DNA of 64,000 nucleotides from Gautieria morchelliformis (taxonomy: Eukaryota > Basidiomycota > Agaricomycetes > Gomphales > Gomphaceae): positions 248,001-312,000 of the forward strand of contig WHVA01000030.1 in the NCBI GenBank assembly GCA_015179125.1. Direction: 5' to 3'. The notes beneath the pieces were generated by a model, which worked only from the letters and a program-made list of their open reading frames with translations, was not told the origin of the DNA and did not search any database. Shown piece after piece: positions 1 through 12,200 of this stretch. The position numbers and the translations under genes are program-made. Within the stretch, counting starts at the first letter, position 1. Each line of letters starts with the position of its first letter.

Positions 1-800
1 ATGTCAGGGGACACCCTGTTTTCCATTCCCAGTTCCGACTCCATTTCCAACTCCGCTTCCGGTTCCGATTCCATCTCCGCCTCCGCTTTCGGAAATGATT
101 CCGCTTCTGGGAGAACTTCCACCAGTTCTGTTCGCTTTGCCAGTTCCACTCCAATTTCCAACTTCCACTCTCGGAACAGTGTCGGAAATCAAGCGACTCA
201 CATAATAGGTGGCATCAAGGGTCGATCAAGGGTCAGGGAGGTCAGGGGGATGCAGGGTTGATGGCGGGTGCCAAGTGTTGTCCCTGGCTGCGGGGCGTAG
301 TATAATACGGGCTCGCTGACATTGGGGGTCCTTAGACTTTTCTCTTTGGATTTCCCCTTGTCAGGTGAGAATCCCCTCCCTTGTATACTCTGTTCATTTA
401 TACATACTTTGGATTTCCCCTTGTCAGGTGAGAATCCCCTCCCTTGTATACTCTGTTCATTTATACATACTTTGGATTTCCCCTTGTCAGTTGTGTGGTA
501 GTGTGATCTCCACAACCAGCCAGGGTTGCCCTTACAGCCTCTGTCGATTGAGAATCGTCAAGGGCCGCGCCCTCCGCTCTTTCTAAGTCGGAATATTCAT
601 CGTCACTTACTGGGGAAGTGGCGATCTCGATATTGTCTCCCAGGACCATTGAGGTTTCCTTGTGGCCGGGTTCTTGAGGCAACTCGGTATAGGGGCTTGG
701 TGAGTCTGTTGCAGCTGAAGCAGGGCACTCTGAATAGGTTTGCCAGAGCGTGTGGCCCTTCTGTGGGTGTTCTTTGAGTTACGCATAGTGTTGAGGAAAA
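1..800. other. Low-complexity region with no assignable gene
   Basis: The first 200 bases are a (TTCCGA/TCCGCC)-like repeat that reads as serine-rich on the plus strand and glycine-rich on the minus strand. About 461-780 is open on the minus strand with an acidic stretch (SDDEYSDLERAEG) that resembles the linker of a retroelement polyprotein, but no domain is recognisable. I cannot assign a gene to either strand. The 63-bp tandem repeat inside is listed separately. Confidence 0.4.
345..490. repeat. 63-bp tandem repeat, 2.3 copies, with GT...AG unit ends
   Basis: Two identical 63-bp units (365-427 and 428-490) follow a 20-bp partial copy of the unit's tail (345-364). On the plus strand each unit begins GTGAGA and ends TTGTCAG, so every junction reads CAG|GTGAG. 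On the minus strand the unit is also a multiple of three and reads as a 21-residue repeat containing DKGKSK. The array is either a coding repeat on the minus strand or a duplicated intron-like segment on the plus strand. Confidence 0.9.
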
Positions 801-1153
801 AAGAAAAAATTCGAGAAATCGGGTACTCAGCGGTTGATCAGGCCATCGAGCTCGATGTTGATTTAAGAGTAGGTCAAAAAATGTAACGAAGTGAGAATCG
901 GAGCTTTAAGATTGTTGATAGGACAGGCTTAGTAGTGGAGTATGAGCACTAAAGAAGACCAGTCAATAATCAATGTGTATCGGGGGATAGAACTAAAGCT
1001 GAATATACATGAATGCTTGTGGGGTTTTTATACTAAATTCCTACTCTATTCTTGTCCTCAGTCAGTGCTTGCTGTGTTGATGCCTGAAAGGGGTCGGGTT
1101 AGTAACGCCTTCTAAGCCTGGTTCCTTTCAGTCGTGCGGCTACAGTATTTGAG

Positions 1154-1538
1154 CTTGTTGAGTCACATGGTCATTTTGCCTTTTTTTATCCAAAGTTCCA
1201 TTGTGAGCTAAATTTCATTGAGCAATGCTGGGGGTATGCAAAACTACATTATAGAATACTCCCTCCTACAAAAAATGAGGCAGAAATGGAGAAAGATGTG
1301 CAGGAATGCCCTGATCATGTGGATCTACTCAAAATGTGCCAGTGAGTGTGTTATTTACTTGCATAAAGGAGTGCTAAGTAAGACTGCACTCAGATATGTC
1401 AATTGTGCTGCTTGGTTCATGGATGCATATAAACATGGACTGAATGGTATACAGGCAAGTTGGGCCAACTGGAAGTTTCATGGGCATAGAGTACTACCAA
1501 AGTCAATAATGGAGGACTTAGATCAGGCCCCAAAGTAA
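1154..1538 (+). pseudogene. C-terminal fragment of a fungal DDE transposase
   Basis: Translation of about 1184-1325 gives a conserved motif, HCELNFIEQCWGYAK, that carries the last acidic residue of a DDE catalytic triad followed by the typical tryptophan. After a GTGAGT-like break near 1340, the frame from about 1396 continues with an aromatic and basic tail (DAYKHGLNG...ASWANWKFHGHR) to a stop at 1536-1538. The upstream catalytic part, with both aspartates, is absent, so this is a truncated remnant. The GTGAGT...AG segment between the two parts could be a real intron (about 1340-1385). The exact transposase superfamily is not decided; a Tc1/mariner or pogo-like DDE_3 type fits best. Confidence 0.7.
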
Positions 1539-1783
1539 TATACCATAGCTACCAGAATGTCCTACCAAAATTTGAAACTTCCATCCGGAGTATTTGCGCC
1601 GCCTAAACCCTAACCCCAAGCTGACCAACGGGCGCTTAGAGGGTGCGCGGTTTATACTGCCGCTATCTTAGTAGTGCCGGAATCGAGACCACAACTCCGG
1701 TCGGTCACCATCATCCACCGTCACGGCATCACAAACTTAATTGGCCTTACCGTATTGAATATTGAAGCCTTGAAGGGGTGGAT

Positions 1784-2029
1784 AACGGTGGATTTGCTCG
1801 TTTGCTACAGCAGTTAAATGTAACTGCATGTACGCCGAAGATACTTGTCAACGCTGGTTGTCTGATGAAACGTGGACCTCGGGCAGTGCATCATGTGGAC
1901 ACTATTCTATCATTCTTCCACCGAAACCATATACCTACTGGGTTAACGACAACCACGTTGACAATTACCCTTGGTTTTCTTACATGCAGTTATAACTAAC
2001 TGCGTAGGCAAACGAGCAAATCCACCGTT
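1784..2029. mobile_element. MITE with 49-bp terminal inverted repeats
   Basis: Bases 1784-1832 and 1981-2029 are inverted copies: the outer 22 bases are perfect (AACGGTGGATTTGCTCGTTTGC) and the inner 27 match with a few differences. The 148-bp centre has no coding potential. The total of 246 bp with long inverted ends is the form of a non-autonomous DNA transposon. I see no convincing target-site duplication in the immediate flanks. Confidence 0.8.
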
Positions 2030-3789
2030 GGCCACTTCTTCAAAAAGGCCAACTCTCTTATTGGCCCCGAGTCACGGATCCAATGAGCTTCAACACTTAA
2101 TGTAACAAATGGCTTACTTTATGCTGACGAAAATTTAATAGAAACCACGAATTTGTATCGGAATATTGGCTCTGCGGAAATAATTACTAGAACACACGTT
2201 GGTGACACTCACACCCTCCCCCTTCGCCGCTCTTTTGTTTATGCTGCATCCTCGTGCGTGGCCCGTCGTTTGACCTCACAATACATCAGCAATAAAGAGG
2301 TACGAAAGCGTGGGGGCCACGAATTCGAATGTAAGACTGAATCAAGTATACTCACCTTGAATTATTCCGTTAGTATACTGTATGATTAAAGGCCGCCCTA
2401 TCCCGTCTTCATCTATTTCCGATGGATCAGCACTCAGCGGTCATATGTTTTCTTGGGTGTAATCTCAAGGTCGATTAACGATTGCAAAGCTTGGTCTTGC
2501 GTCATTCAGTGACGCAGGAACATATCTCAAGCACTCGCGACCTGTGCTATATTGCCAGCGGCCAAACTGGAGACCCCTGTGAAGCTACGGGAGGTTTTAC
2601 ATAAATAGGGCCAAGTAATTTGTCACAGAAGGATCGACTGTGTATCTCATGTCGACATGTCTGCAGGGCAGGGCTCCGATATATGGCGACTCACTGAACA
2701 TTGTTTTGGTTACGATGACGGCTGCCGTATTCCCAATCCAGACCATCTCCTTGAATACCTTCCTCCAAGTTACTCATGTTTATTTAAACAGTCCGATGGC
2801 TCCACTGCTGGACTGCGTCCCCCTGGTCGCTCGATGGCTGTTCACAGGGCTGTCCGGAATGTCAAATAATAGCTGATTTACTCTGAATGCTATACAGCCG
2901 GGGCGGCTTTCCCTATTGTCCCTCGCGCGTCACTTATCGTCAAAGTGCTTCGCTGCCAGTGGCTGCGTCATCTTGTGTGAGGGGGAGCTTACAACTTCTC
3001 CCGATCCATGCCTATATATGGAAGCAACTTATATTGCTCCAGAGACTCCTATGAACGTTAGGTTTCTGTTCTTCTCACCCTTTACCTCGATGTCCTTAAT
3101 CTGTCTGGGTGATGCGTGGAAGCAGATGGTAAATGTCAGGAATAACTGCGTGGTTTGATAGTATGGATGGCTGTGCGCTAAGGGGTAGGAACTTAAGTGA
3201 CGTTACGTTTCTTTCTTTCTTATCCTTGCTGGGATACGACTCAGGCCTGCACTGGCTGGGCCTCCCCATCCTGAAACAATGATAGAGTTAGTCCCACCCA
3301 CCACATGGCACCCCACAGGGGGTGGCATAAAAGGTGGACATCCCCCTCTGTGCGTCTGTCGATGATGGTTGCATGTGTCCTACTTACTCGGTCCCCGAGT
3401 CATTATAGGCATTGGGAGTGTAGGCTTTCTGTTCTCTTTTTTTTTCTTTTTGGACGTATAGTTGAGAAGGAATTCTAACTACCACGAAGACTAGAATTAC
3501 ACTGGTTTATTTTTTATCAACCCACAGCAGTCTTCTTCCGAACCCCTATTAACTGCCTCTGTCAGACCGAATTACACTGAGCGCTTGTCGGACTATGAAG
3601 CTTGCACATTCTGGCCAGCTTCCGCCTGACCTGACCGCCCCTCTATATAATCAGCGTGCCTCTGTACTGACTTATCGATCCTCCGTCTTTGTTCATCTCT
3701 CTCTTACTGCTGTTCCACCACATTGTCTTGTATCTTGTCGCTGTGCAGCCTGTGGTGTTTTTGAAGAAGATTTGTAGTTCGCTGCCAAC
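2030..3789. other. Intergenic DNA upstream of the CCCH gene
   Basis: There is no gene I can support. A short open frame at 2657-2869 (+, 70 codons) and a second at 2916-3158 show no recognisable motif. A 12-base T-rich tract near 3438-3449 and pyrimidine-rich DNA before 3790 are compatible with a fungal promoter and 5' leader for the next gene. Confidence 0.5.
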
Positions 3790-5996
3790 ATGCCAAGCGA
3801 GAATTTGGAGTCGGTCGATGGTGGGCTGAGCGACCGTGGGCGAGACCGAGACAGTGACAGAGATAAAGATAAGAGTGGTTCGAAGACAAAGAGCGGACAG
3901 GCCAAAAGTGAGTGCCACCTGCAAGATGCCCCTCGTAGAAAATTTTCTGAGAGCCAAGTGTAGCTAAGGACCTGTCGCACGTGCCCTGCAAGTTTTTCAA
4001 ACTTGGCCAATGTACCGCTGGTTCCTCTTGCCCCTTTTCCCACCATGTCATAGAACCTGGACAACAAAAGGATGTTTGCCAATGGTTTGTAAAGGGGAAT
4101 TGCAAGTTTGGCCACAAATGTGCCCTGGCGCATATTCTGCCTGGCCAGCCAATGTCTATGGATAGGAAGAATAAGAAGGCGGCACAGCAGGCCGCGGCAG
4201 CGGCGGGCGGTGGAGGAGTCCGAGGTGAACGCCGTAAAACAGGAAGCGGTGGTGGCAAAGAAGAAAGTTTGCGCGTTGGGGTTGGGCGAGGTATTGGTAG
4301 GAGTGCTGCGCCAATTTCCATCTCGAAGGCGACAATATCACCCTCTGCTCCGGCACCACCGTTGCGGGACACGGATTTTCCCTTCGGGCTGCCGGACGAC
4401 TTTGATCAAAATGTACAAGCTCAGACCCAGATAAAAGAGGTCGAACCATCAGGGAAGGGTGAGTTGGATGGATCGGCTCCTAATGTCGGTGCCGAATCCA
4501 GCGAAGAGGCAACGGCAAGTACTCAAGCCCCAGAGTTGGCCGCGTCAAACGACATTTCTGCTCTTCCTCAACAGGATACTCAACGCCCTAGTCCTCTGCC
4601 TCTTTCTACACCATCTACTCGTCGTGTCTATCCTCGCCAGAATGGATCTGGTGACTTTGGGTTCGGACCGATAGGATCTCCACCCCAATCTTCCCCTGGT
4701 CACACGCCTACGTCTCAGCCAACACCTCATGGAGGGCATCGTATTAATGGTTTCTCTCCCTCTACATCTCCTAGTGGCTCGGGTGTAGGCGCAGGCGCCG
4801 CAATGCCGTCAACTTCGCCATTCTCTGCACCCGGAACTAAATCCCTATTTATGTCGTATAGCCTTGATCGGGATTCTTCCGCTAGCACTCAGATTAAGGC
4901 CTCAGGGAACGCTCTAGGCGGTGCCGGCGTAGCTGCTTCCCTTGGTGGCATTCGTGGATGGGATATTATGGGTTCAGCGCTTGGAGGATTACACGACGAA
5001 GAAGACGACTTGGAGGAGTTCTTACCATCTAGTTTGAACGAACTCTTGACCGAGGAGGAAAAGAAACGGAGATGGAGCCGCACGGGAGGGCAGAGACCGA
5101 CGTTGGAGCAGCACCATCGGTACTCCCGCTCTGTACCGGCTGCAAGTCTCATGGACAATGTTAAGAACATATGGAATGAGAATGGCTCCGATATGCAGCC
5201 TAGCGGCGGGCCCAGCCCGTCGCTACTGGGTACCTCTAATGTTTCGACAGGTTTTATGCCTCGGCGTCCATCCGTGCCTACTTCCCGTGCCTTCTCTGAC
5301 TCTCCCAACACCCCACATCCGAATAACCCTCACTTTGGTTTCAATGGTCCTGAGTCAGCCTCGACTGGCGGCTTCGTTTCGCCACCCCTTACAGCTCTAT
5401 ACAGTTTCAATCGCCCGCAGCCGCAGCATCCCACCACGTCGACCTCAAATAATTTTAACCTCCAGCAGCCACGCCCGATCCCCGGTGCCGGGGAAGAGGT
5501 CTTTAACGGCAACCCACTGAGCCCGTCTGCACGTGCGTTGCAGGAACATGCGCCCGGGCAGAGCCTGCCGCAGGGGCTCGCTGCGGGCCTGAGCCGAATT
5601 CACATCAAGCCTCCTGTTGCACTTGGGACAAGCACGAGTCCACACCACATCCCTGGGTTTGGTAGCCCAAGTCCTGGCCTTGGGGCAACCATGGGACGTG
5701 GAATGAGCAGCGGGTTCTCGACATCTGGCGATTTTCTAGCGGGTTTAAGCCAGGCAAGTCCATCTGCGATAAGTCGTGATCCCTTCGACCGGCTACCGTC
5801 GTTCGGGTCGCGAAGTGGTGGCATGGGGACACCGAGCGGTAACAGCAGTGGTCCAAGCCCCAGCCCTGGTTCGATGGGCATGGGTTTCAGGAGGCAGCCG
5901 TGGGCGTCCCACCCATTGTCCAGCCCGCTTTCTGGGCCTGTGATCACCAATGACGACGCGGACGGTTTGTTCGCTATGGACGAGGATGCAAAGTAA
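3790..5996 (+). CDS. CCCH-type zinc-finger protein, 716 aa
   Basis: Two exons, 3790-3907 and 3964-5996, are joined by a 56-bp GTGAGT...TAG intron; the join preserves frame and yields 716 codons. Two tandem C-x7-C-x5-C-x3-H fingers lie at about residues 48-66 (CKFFKLGQC...H) and 78-96 (CQWFVKGNC...H), preceded by a charged RDRDSDRDKDK stretch and followed by the basic segment MDRKNKKAAQQ. The remaining 600 residues are Ser/Pro/Gly-rich and predicted disordered, with one acidic block (DEEDDLEEFLPSSL). CCCH fingers of this spacing bind RNA, and the pair resembles the conserved fungal Lee1-type proteins, so mRNA binding is the likely role. The start is the first ATG in frame with exon 2. Clear CCCH identity; exact function is inferred. 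Confidence 0.9.
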
Positions 5997-6679
5997 CCCC
6001 TCGCTCGAACGAGTCGGGCGAGCAGGACTCATCCAGGGGATGTGCAACCCTCACTACACTACTCTGCGCATAGGGTGAGCCGATAGAAGAATCGATGTGG
6101 CCTAGGGCCGCTTGTAGCATATGTTCTGATCTATATGGGTGGAGCGACCACCTCCAAAAGGGCGGTGGAGTTTATACCCGCACCGTCCAGACTGGCACTC
6201 TTATCTGAACTTGTTATTTTGACCGGGATACCGCTGCATGTTTGTTTGTCTGTTTGTATTTTTGTTTACTAAAGGTACCCACATGCGCAGCCTGACGACG
6301 ACAATAGTTTTCTCCCGTTCTCTAGTATATGTACGAACGGTTCTGTTACGAGTTGACCCACCATTCTCGTCCAAAGATGGACCTGCACATACAGCTTGTT
6401 TTAGATCCCATTCATAAAAAAGGAAACTCGTAGTACTAGAAACGTGATTTTCAATTGGTGCTTTAATTTATACATTGCGTAACAGTCAGTCACGCACCTT
6501 CGCTCGATTCTTCCTGTGGTCTCTTGACAAGCAACCCATTATTAACTCAAGTGCCAAAACAGCACCTCGGTATACTTATATTTTCTTTCTACCCAACAGA
6601 TATTGCTTGAGTATCGTCCCCCTTGGCAGATGGCTGATAACACGTGATACTATCTCGCACAGCCTTACCTGGGATTCTC
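5997..6679. other. Intergenic region, no gene seen
   Basis: The 3' flank of the CCCH gene and upstream region of the next gene. It is AT-rich with several T-runs. I see no RNA gene or further exon; an in-frame GTG-initiated extension of the downstream frame to 6644 was not adopted because the first ATG is at 6680. Confidence 0.5.
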
Positions 6680-8370
6680 ATGCCGTTCTACATAGGCGAA
6701 TTCTCCAAATCTGTTGATTTATCACATGTTATTCACTTGAAGGACCCTTTGCAAACAGAATGGCTACGAAGCGGCGACGTGGTTGAGAGATGGGACCATA
6801 TATTCGAATGGGATTCCAATTGCCTGAGAAGCTCCGAACTTGAAGGTTGGAGATCGACAGGCGATCCTATGTGCGACGAGGCTCTCGAATCAATGTTTTC
6901 AAGCACGTCTTCCAGTACTGGTGTAGACTTACTCGAGCGTCTCCAGTTAGACGCAGCTTCCCACCCGGGAGGACCATCACAAGCCTTGCTCGACGATGTC
7001 TCGCGGCCACCCCCGGACGATATAGCAGCAAGTCCATCAGAAATACTTGAAGCGCAGGCATTCTTCCTACAACATTCTGTCGCGATCATGCAATGTTTAA
7101 TGCATTTTAGCCTCGCAGGTGGATTTGCTAGGTGGGAAATCCCGTAGTGTTTGGCCAGACAAAAATTGAGGCTTGACTCTTCACATAGCCCCCGAATTAC
7201 CCGAGTGCTGCAGTCGGTGTCCTATCTGGTACCTCCCAGAAAGAACTCAAATCCCTCTGAATTGGCAGAACTCACCCCAGAAATGAATGACAGGACATAC
7301 TCACGTCTCCTTGAAACCTTTCAATTTGTGCTGGATGCCATGGGCTGCGCTCCTGCAGGAACGGCCCGTATGGCAGGGGATTCTAGACCTGTCAGTTGCC
7401 TCAATCCTGGAGGAGACGGTTGGAAAGCTGCTCTACGTGTTCGCTTGCTACACGGGGTGGCTCGACGCCGCATCTTAGAACGGCAAAAGTTCTCTAACAG
7501 CTCGTATAGCGTAGAGGATGATGGAGTTCCCATCAATCAGGAAGACATGGCAGCAACGTATGGAAAGATAACGTCGGGTGTGCTTAGCTTGCTAAAACTC
7601 AACGACACAGGTTGGGATCTTTCAGTGCAGCTCCACTTTGGTGTCTCAAAAGACTGTATCCCCTCCCCTTCCCCTCCCCTCCAAAGTCTCAAGCGTCATC
7701 CTTCATTGCGATGTGGCGTCACATTGGGTTTTATCTTGGCATAGACCCTGCGATTCTTCGCAAACATTTTGTGTCGCCAGAGACTGCAACCAAGTTCCTT
7801 GCTTCAACCATCTTACACCTTCTCACGTCTGAGTCCCCCCCCGCCGGTTGCGCTCAACCTGTTTTCCCAACTATACCTATTCTTCTAGCCTCGTCGGACC
7901 GCCCACCATTTCCCAAGCCATTTGAGCATCAGTGTGCACTTACACGGTATCTCCTCGGTGGATCTCTCTCCAACCATCTCGGTGTGCCTCCCACACCTGT
8001 AAGGGCCGAACTTCGTTTGCTGTGGAGTCTCACTCTGGCGCAACTTCCGATGATATTTTCTTACATCTATCCGCGATGTGGCTGGCGGCGCAAACGTGCA
8101 GCACTCACACGAGAGGCTCTGGCTCGAGTGGTCAGATTTCAGCTCGGTATGCGACGTACCGCATTCCGTCCGAGGACAGAGAGCGGAGATGTTGGGGAGG
8201 GCGTTTTGTGTATGGAGGCAGTCAAACCCGACCCGGTGGGAGGGACTAGGTTGGTGAAGGAGTATAGGGCGTTGATGATGGAGATGGCTGTTGTGATAGC
8301 TGGCAGTACAATCTTATTGATGAGTAGTATGGCGTGCTGGTATGCGCGACAGAGTGGGTGGTTGGACTGA
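6680..8370 (+). CDS. mpaB/rubber-oxygenase-like (DUF2236) protein, 526 aa
   Basis: Exons 6680-7131, 7189-7557 and 7611-8370 are separated by 57- and 53-bp introns; the joins restore GGFASPRITRVLQSVSYLVP and MAATLGSFSAAPLWCLKR, both conserved in the fungal family. The protein shows the DUF2236 signature run RLLETFQFVLDAMG, RVRLLHGVARRRI, DGVPINQEDM and MWRHIGFYLG (about residues 185-315). A C-terminal hydrophobic segment (VVIAGSTILLMSSMACW) suggests membrane anchoring. Characterised relatives are the fungal ER-bound oxygenase MpaB and bacterial latex-clearing protein, which use haem to cleave isoprenoid double bonds. The substrate here is unknown, and I did not identify the haem ligand with certainty. 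A PLPFPSPPKSQ insertion follows the second intron where relatives have a short loop. Confidence 0.85.
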
Positions 8371-9275
8371 TTTATAATGTTTGCTTCTAGGCTGCCTTTA
8401 TGTATTTCGTTATATTTAATTCAACGGGACGGTGGTCATGAACTTAGAAACAACATTTGGGGGATGCGAAATCAAAGAAACCGAGTCCTTTGGAGAATAT
8501 AGGTTTCATTGCAGTGATAAACTGGACTAGTGATCATAACCTTTGGATTTGTACCATATCAGCAAAGCAGTGTTAGACCGCGCAGCCATCCCCACACCTC
8601 CTTATGCACACCGCGGTGGTTCTCGCGAATTAACCGCAAAAGCATACTTGGGCTCCATACAAGAAACAGAAGGAACGTTTCTGGATCGTCCCACGCGATT
8701 TTTCTCAGTTATGCACTCCAACAAAAGATCCTATCGTCCATGTCGAGGGCTAGCTGAAGGAACTCGTGGTTTGAAAGCGGTAACCCGTCGGGAGCCCTTG
8801 TAATTGTTGACAGTTGTGCGAAGCGTAATATTTTCTTACCATAAAGCACCGCATTATTTTATCGCGAGGAACATCTAAAAGCTCTGGCGAGAACACATGC
8901 GTCATAGACACGTGCAAGAAATGTAACCATATCAAAGGAACGATCATTATCGGGCAAGTTTGGGAGCATTAGCTAATAGAGCTTGAGAACCAACTCCGCC
9001 ACTCTCACCTTGCCGTTTACTGCCGCCCATCTGTGCGTCTAGTAATTGTCATCCTATCCTCGTTGCAACCATCCCGCACTTTTTAAGTCCAGACTAGCTT
9101 TGTACAATTGCAGGCCTTACACGGATTAACATCATAGTCAGCAGCTAGCTCTTCAAGTCGCACGTACCCCACTGCGGACGTCGCTCCCAAGCAGATTTAT
9201 TCTGCGACTGGAAATTGTTAGCGGCTGCCTTGGAGCAAGATACCCATCGTCCACTACGCTCGATTATACCATCTA
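8371..9275. other. Intergenic region with one short unexplained open frame
   Basis: A plus-strand open frame at 8543-8803 (86 codons) is rich in Arg and Ser and has no recognisable domain. It could be a degraded exon but has no convincing splice partners. The rest is probable terminator and promoter DNA of the flanking genes. Confidence 0.4.
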
Positions 9276-12200
9276 ATGGCGCCAGCTCCTTCTCCCGTTG
9301 AAGAACTACCTCCGGTCGCCCTCGAGATAGCATGCCAGGCGTCCACGGCTGACTGGCAGCTTCATCTGGAGCAGCTGTTCAATAATGCAAGGGACAGATT
9401 TCCAGATGTGGTGTGGGAGCTACTGACGGAGGGGGACGCACTTCCATCAGAGGAAGTATGGGGTCACAAAGGTGAGTTAGTTTGTCGTCCCTGGAGTCTA
9501 GATGCTGACCTGTACCATATAGCAATGGTGTATGCACGTGCGCCACCCACGTTCCAAGCGCGATACTTTTCGTTCAGGCCCGCTCCTGTAGCGTCTCCGT
9601 CCCCTTATGGCCCTTCTCCCATGCCTGCCCAGTCAGCCGTATCCCTTGCTTTATCTATGAGCATAGAGGCGCCGTCGCGTGCCGGTTCGTCTTCCCCTAA
9701 TAGTAGCGCTATTCGTCCTCTGTCGCCTGCAACTTCGACAACACCAGGTCAGCTCTTGCGTCTCACCACGACCATAGCCTCCGCCTTGTTTAGCCAGGAG
9801 CTCGAGTATCTATACACAGGGAAGAGCTTTGGTGACGCTTTCGAGTTCCTCTTCGACTCCCCCGAGAAGCGCGATGAAGGTGATGGTGAAAAAAACCGCT
9901 TAGAAAAACTCCGCAAAGACCTTGTCTTTATGTGGCGTTCTCGCCTATATTCGGACGTTCGTATACAGCTGTCAGGGAACTTGACCTCTTCATCGTCAAC
10001 CCAAGGGGATCCAATGACGACTGCGGTCTTCTCATCACACCGATTCATCCTTGTGTCACGATCGCCTTACTTCCGTACACAACTTCTTGGTGCTTTCGCC
10101 CCGCCCACGCCCGCGCCCGGGCAACCTTTAACACTCACACTCCCCTCTCCCCCGTTCACCCCAGCATCTCTCCACTTCACTCTCGGGTATATTTATACTG
10201 GGACCCTCTCGTTTTCTCACCGCACGTATGATCTCGAGACTGCATTCCACGTCATGCGAGCAGCGACCTATCTCTCCATGGCCTCTCTTTACGCTGAGGT
10301 TGAGGCCCGCATTGTAGAAGATATGTGTCATGGCCTGTTTCATGCGTACATGCCCTTCGACGAGTACGAGAACCTCACTGCAGGCAAGTGGGGCGTGACC
10401 GGATGCAAATGCCGCCAATGCGCCCGGCGCGCACCGCGAGTTCTTGAGTTTGCAACTCTCGAGGACGTACAGAATGAGAAACTGACCAATGGTGCGCGGC
10501 GTACGCTAGTGGGGCTGTTTGGGGACGGGTGGTGCACGCCGGAGTTTGCCGCTCTCCCACAAAAGGCTCGCGACTCTTTATTGCGTGGCGTGCAGAAACG
10601 TACCATTCCCCTGAACGTGTTCCCGTTACTGTATGCGGCACAGCGCGCGTTGACACGGCTCAATTCAGTGATCGATCCCTGGGCGCATACTATCAGAGAG
10701 GTAGTGCTCGCGGCTAGGAAAAACGTGGATGATGTACTGTGTGAGCATGTAGATGCCTGTTTTGAACAACCCGAGTGGCTTAGTGTCATGGACGCGGATG
10801 GGGGCCGGTTTGAGGATGGTGAGAAGGTAGACTGGGTGATGGACTCTGTGCGGAGGGGGCTGACCCACCAAAATGCCGCAATAGTTTATCAGGTGCGCTT
10901 TGTGCAGTTAGAGTTGATGTCCACTGATGGTAATTTACCTCTATCAACGCTTAGACCCTCGTATCATCCATTCTGCTGCGTCCACACCCTGAGGATCCGA
11001 ATGCCACGGTTTTGTCAAACACGAGCGGAATACGCCAGCAGGTCGAAATAACGCGCATGGACATCGTGAAGTGGATGCGACTACGATGGGTTGGCGTGCA
11101 ACAGGAGGGCGGTTTCGAAAACCTTGAGGGCTGGGCACTTAAGGAACTCAGTCATGGTGCGAATGTCCAAGAGCGAATACCCGGACTATCTTTATTGATA
11201 CACACGTGTCTTTATTTCAGAACTTGAAGTCCCTCTCGAAGACCTCATGCGCTCCCCGCAGTCGTCGGGCCCTACGAAGGGACCGCCAACGCGCACAGGA
11301 CTGCGTGCTACCATTCCTTCCACAGCGGGAAAGCCGGAGGGTGACGGTGATACTGCCAGCATGACATCGCTCCGCGCAAGTGTGCTCAACCGGAACATGG
11401 CCAAATCTGGTGCCGGTGTGCGAGATACGGTGGCCTCGTCTGCGAGCTCGGTCAGGTCTGTGGCGTCGACTGTATCGCGCGCGTCCGGTGTGAGGGCGAG
11501 AGGGCCGGCGGGACCGGCAGCGTCTGCTTCGGCATCGACGACATCCTCTCGTGTTCCTTCGCGTAAAGCACGGGCGCCGTCACATGCTTCACGAGCGCCG
11601 TCTCAGGTTTCTCAGACATCCATTACGCCTTCCAGGACACCTTCTCAAGCGTCGCAGGCGTCCCGGGTACCCAGTGCATCTAAGCCACGGCTCTCAACGG
11701 TGTCTAGTAGGAACAGTGCGGCTAGTAATGTTACACCCTCTGATCGACCAAAATCCGTGGCGGCCTCGGTCCGCTCGCATGCCTCCACTATTCGGAGGAC
11801 GAGCCCTGTTGCGACAGCCGGTCCCTCGAAAGCGGCGGCCAGGCCGAATTCGAAAACAACCCCGAGAAAAGACGAGGCCAGGCCAGTCTCGACGGCGTCA
11901 ACCAGGAGTGACGTGTCGACGACGTTCCAGACGGCGAAGTCCGACGCCAATGCGACGCGTCGTGGGTCCGTCGCGTCTGCCACTTCCAAAGCAGCGGCTG
12001 GACCACAAACGCCTGAGCTGAGCCAGGTGACTCGACCGCGGCGGACGTCGACGGCGTCGACGGCATCTGTTGCGTCGTCCATCGGAAGTATAAGTACTGC
12101 GTCACGTCCCAAAAGAGGGGACGCGAAGAAACTGCCGCCGGTGCCTAAACGGCCCACCTCTACTGCGTCGGTCAGATCCAATGTCTCAGCTGTGTCGATG

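Noticed and set aside
1605..1620. Telomere-like TAAACCCTAACCCC
   Set aside because: A single short match with no tandem array; chance in CT-rich DNA.
4156..5950. Long minus-strand open frames opposite the CCCH gene
   Set aside because: They mirror the GC-rich coding strand and have no motifs; the plus strand has zinc fingers and splice support.
6644..6679. Upstream start for the mpaB-like gene
   Set aside because: The codon is GTG; the first ATG in frame (6680) is adequate.
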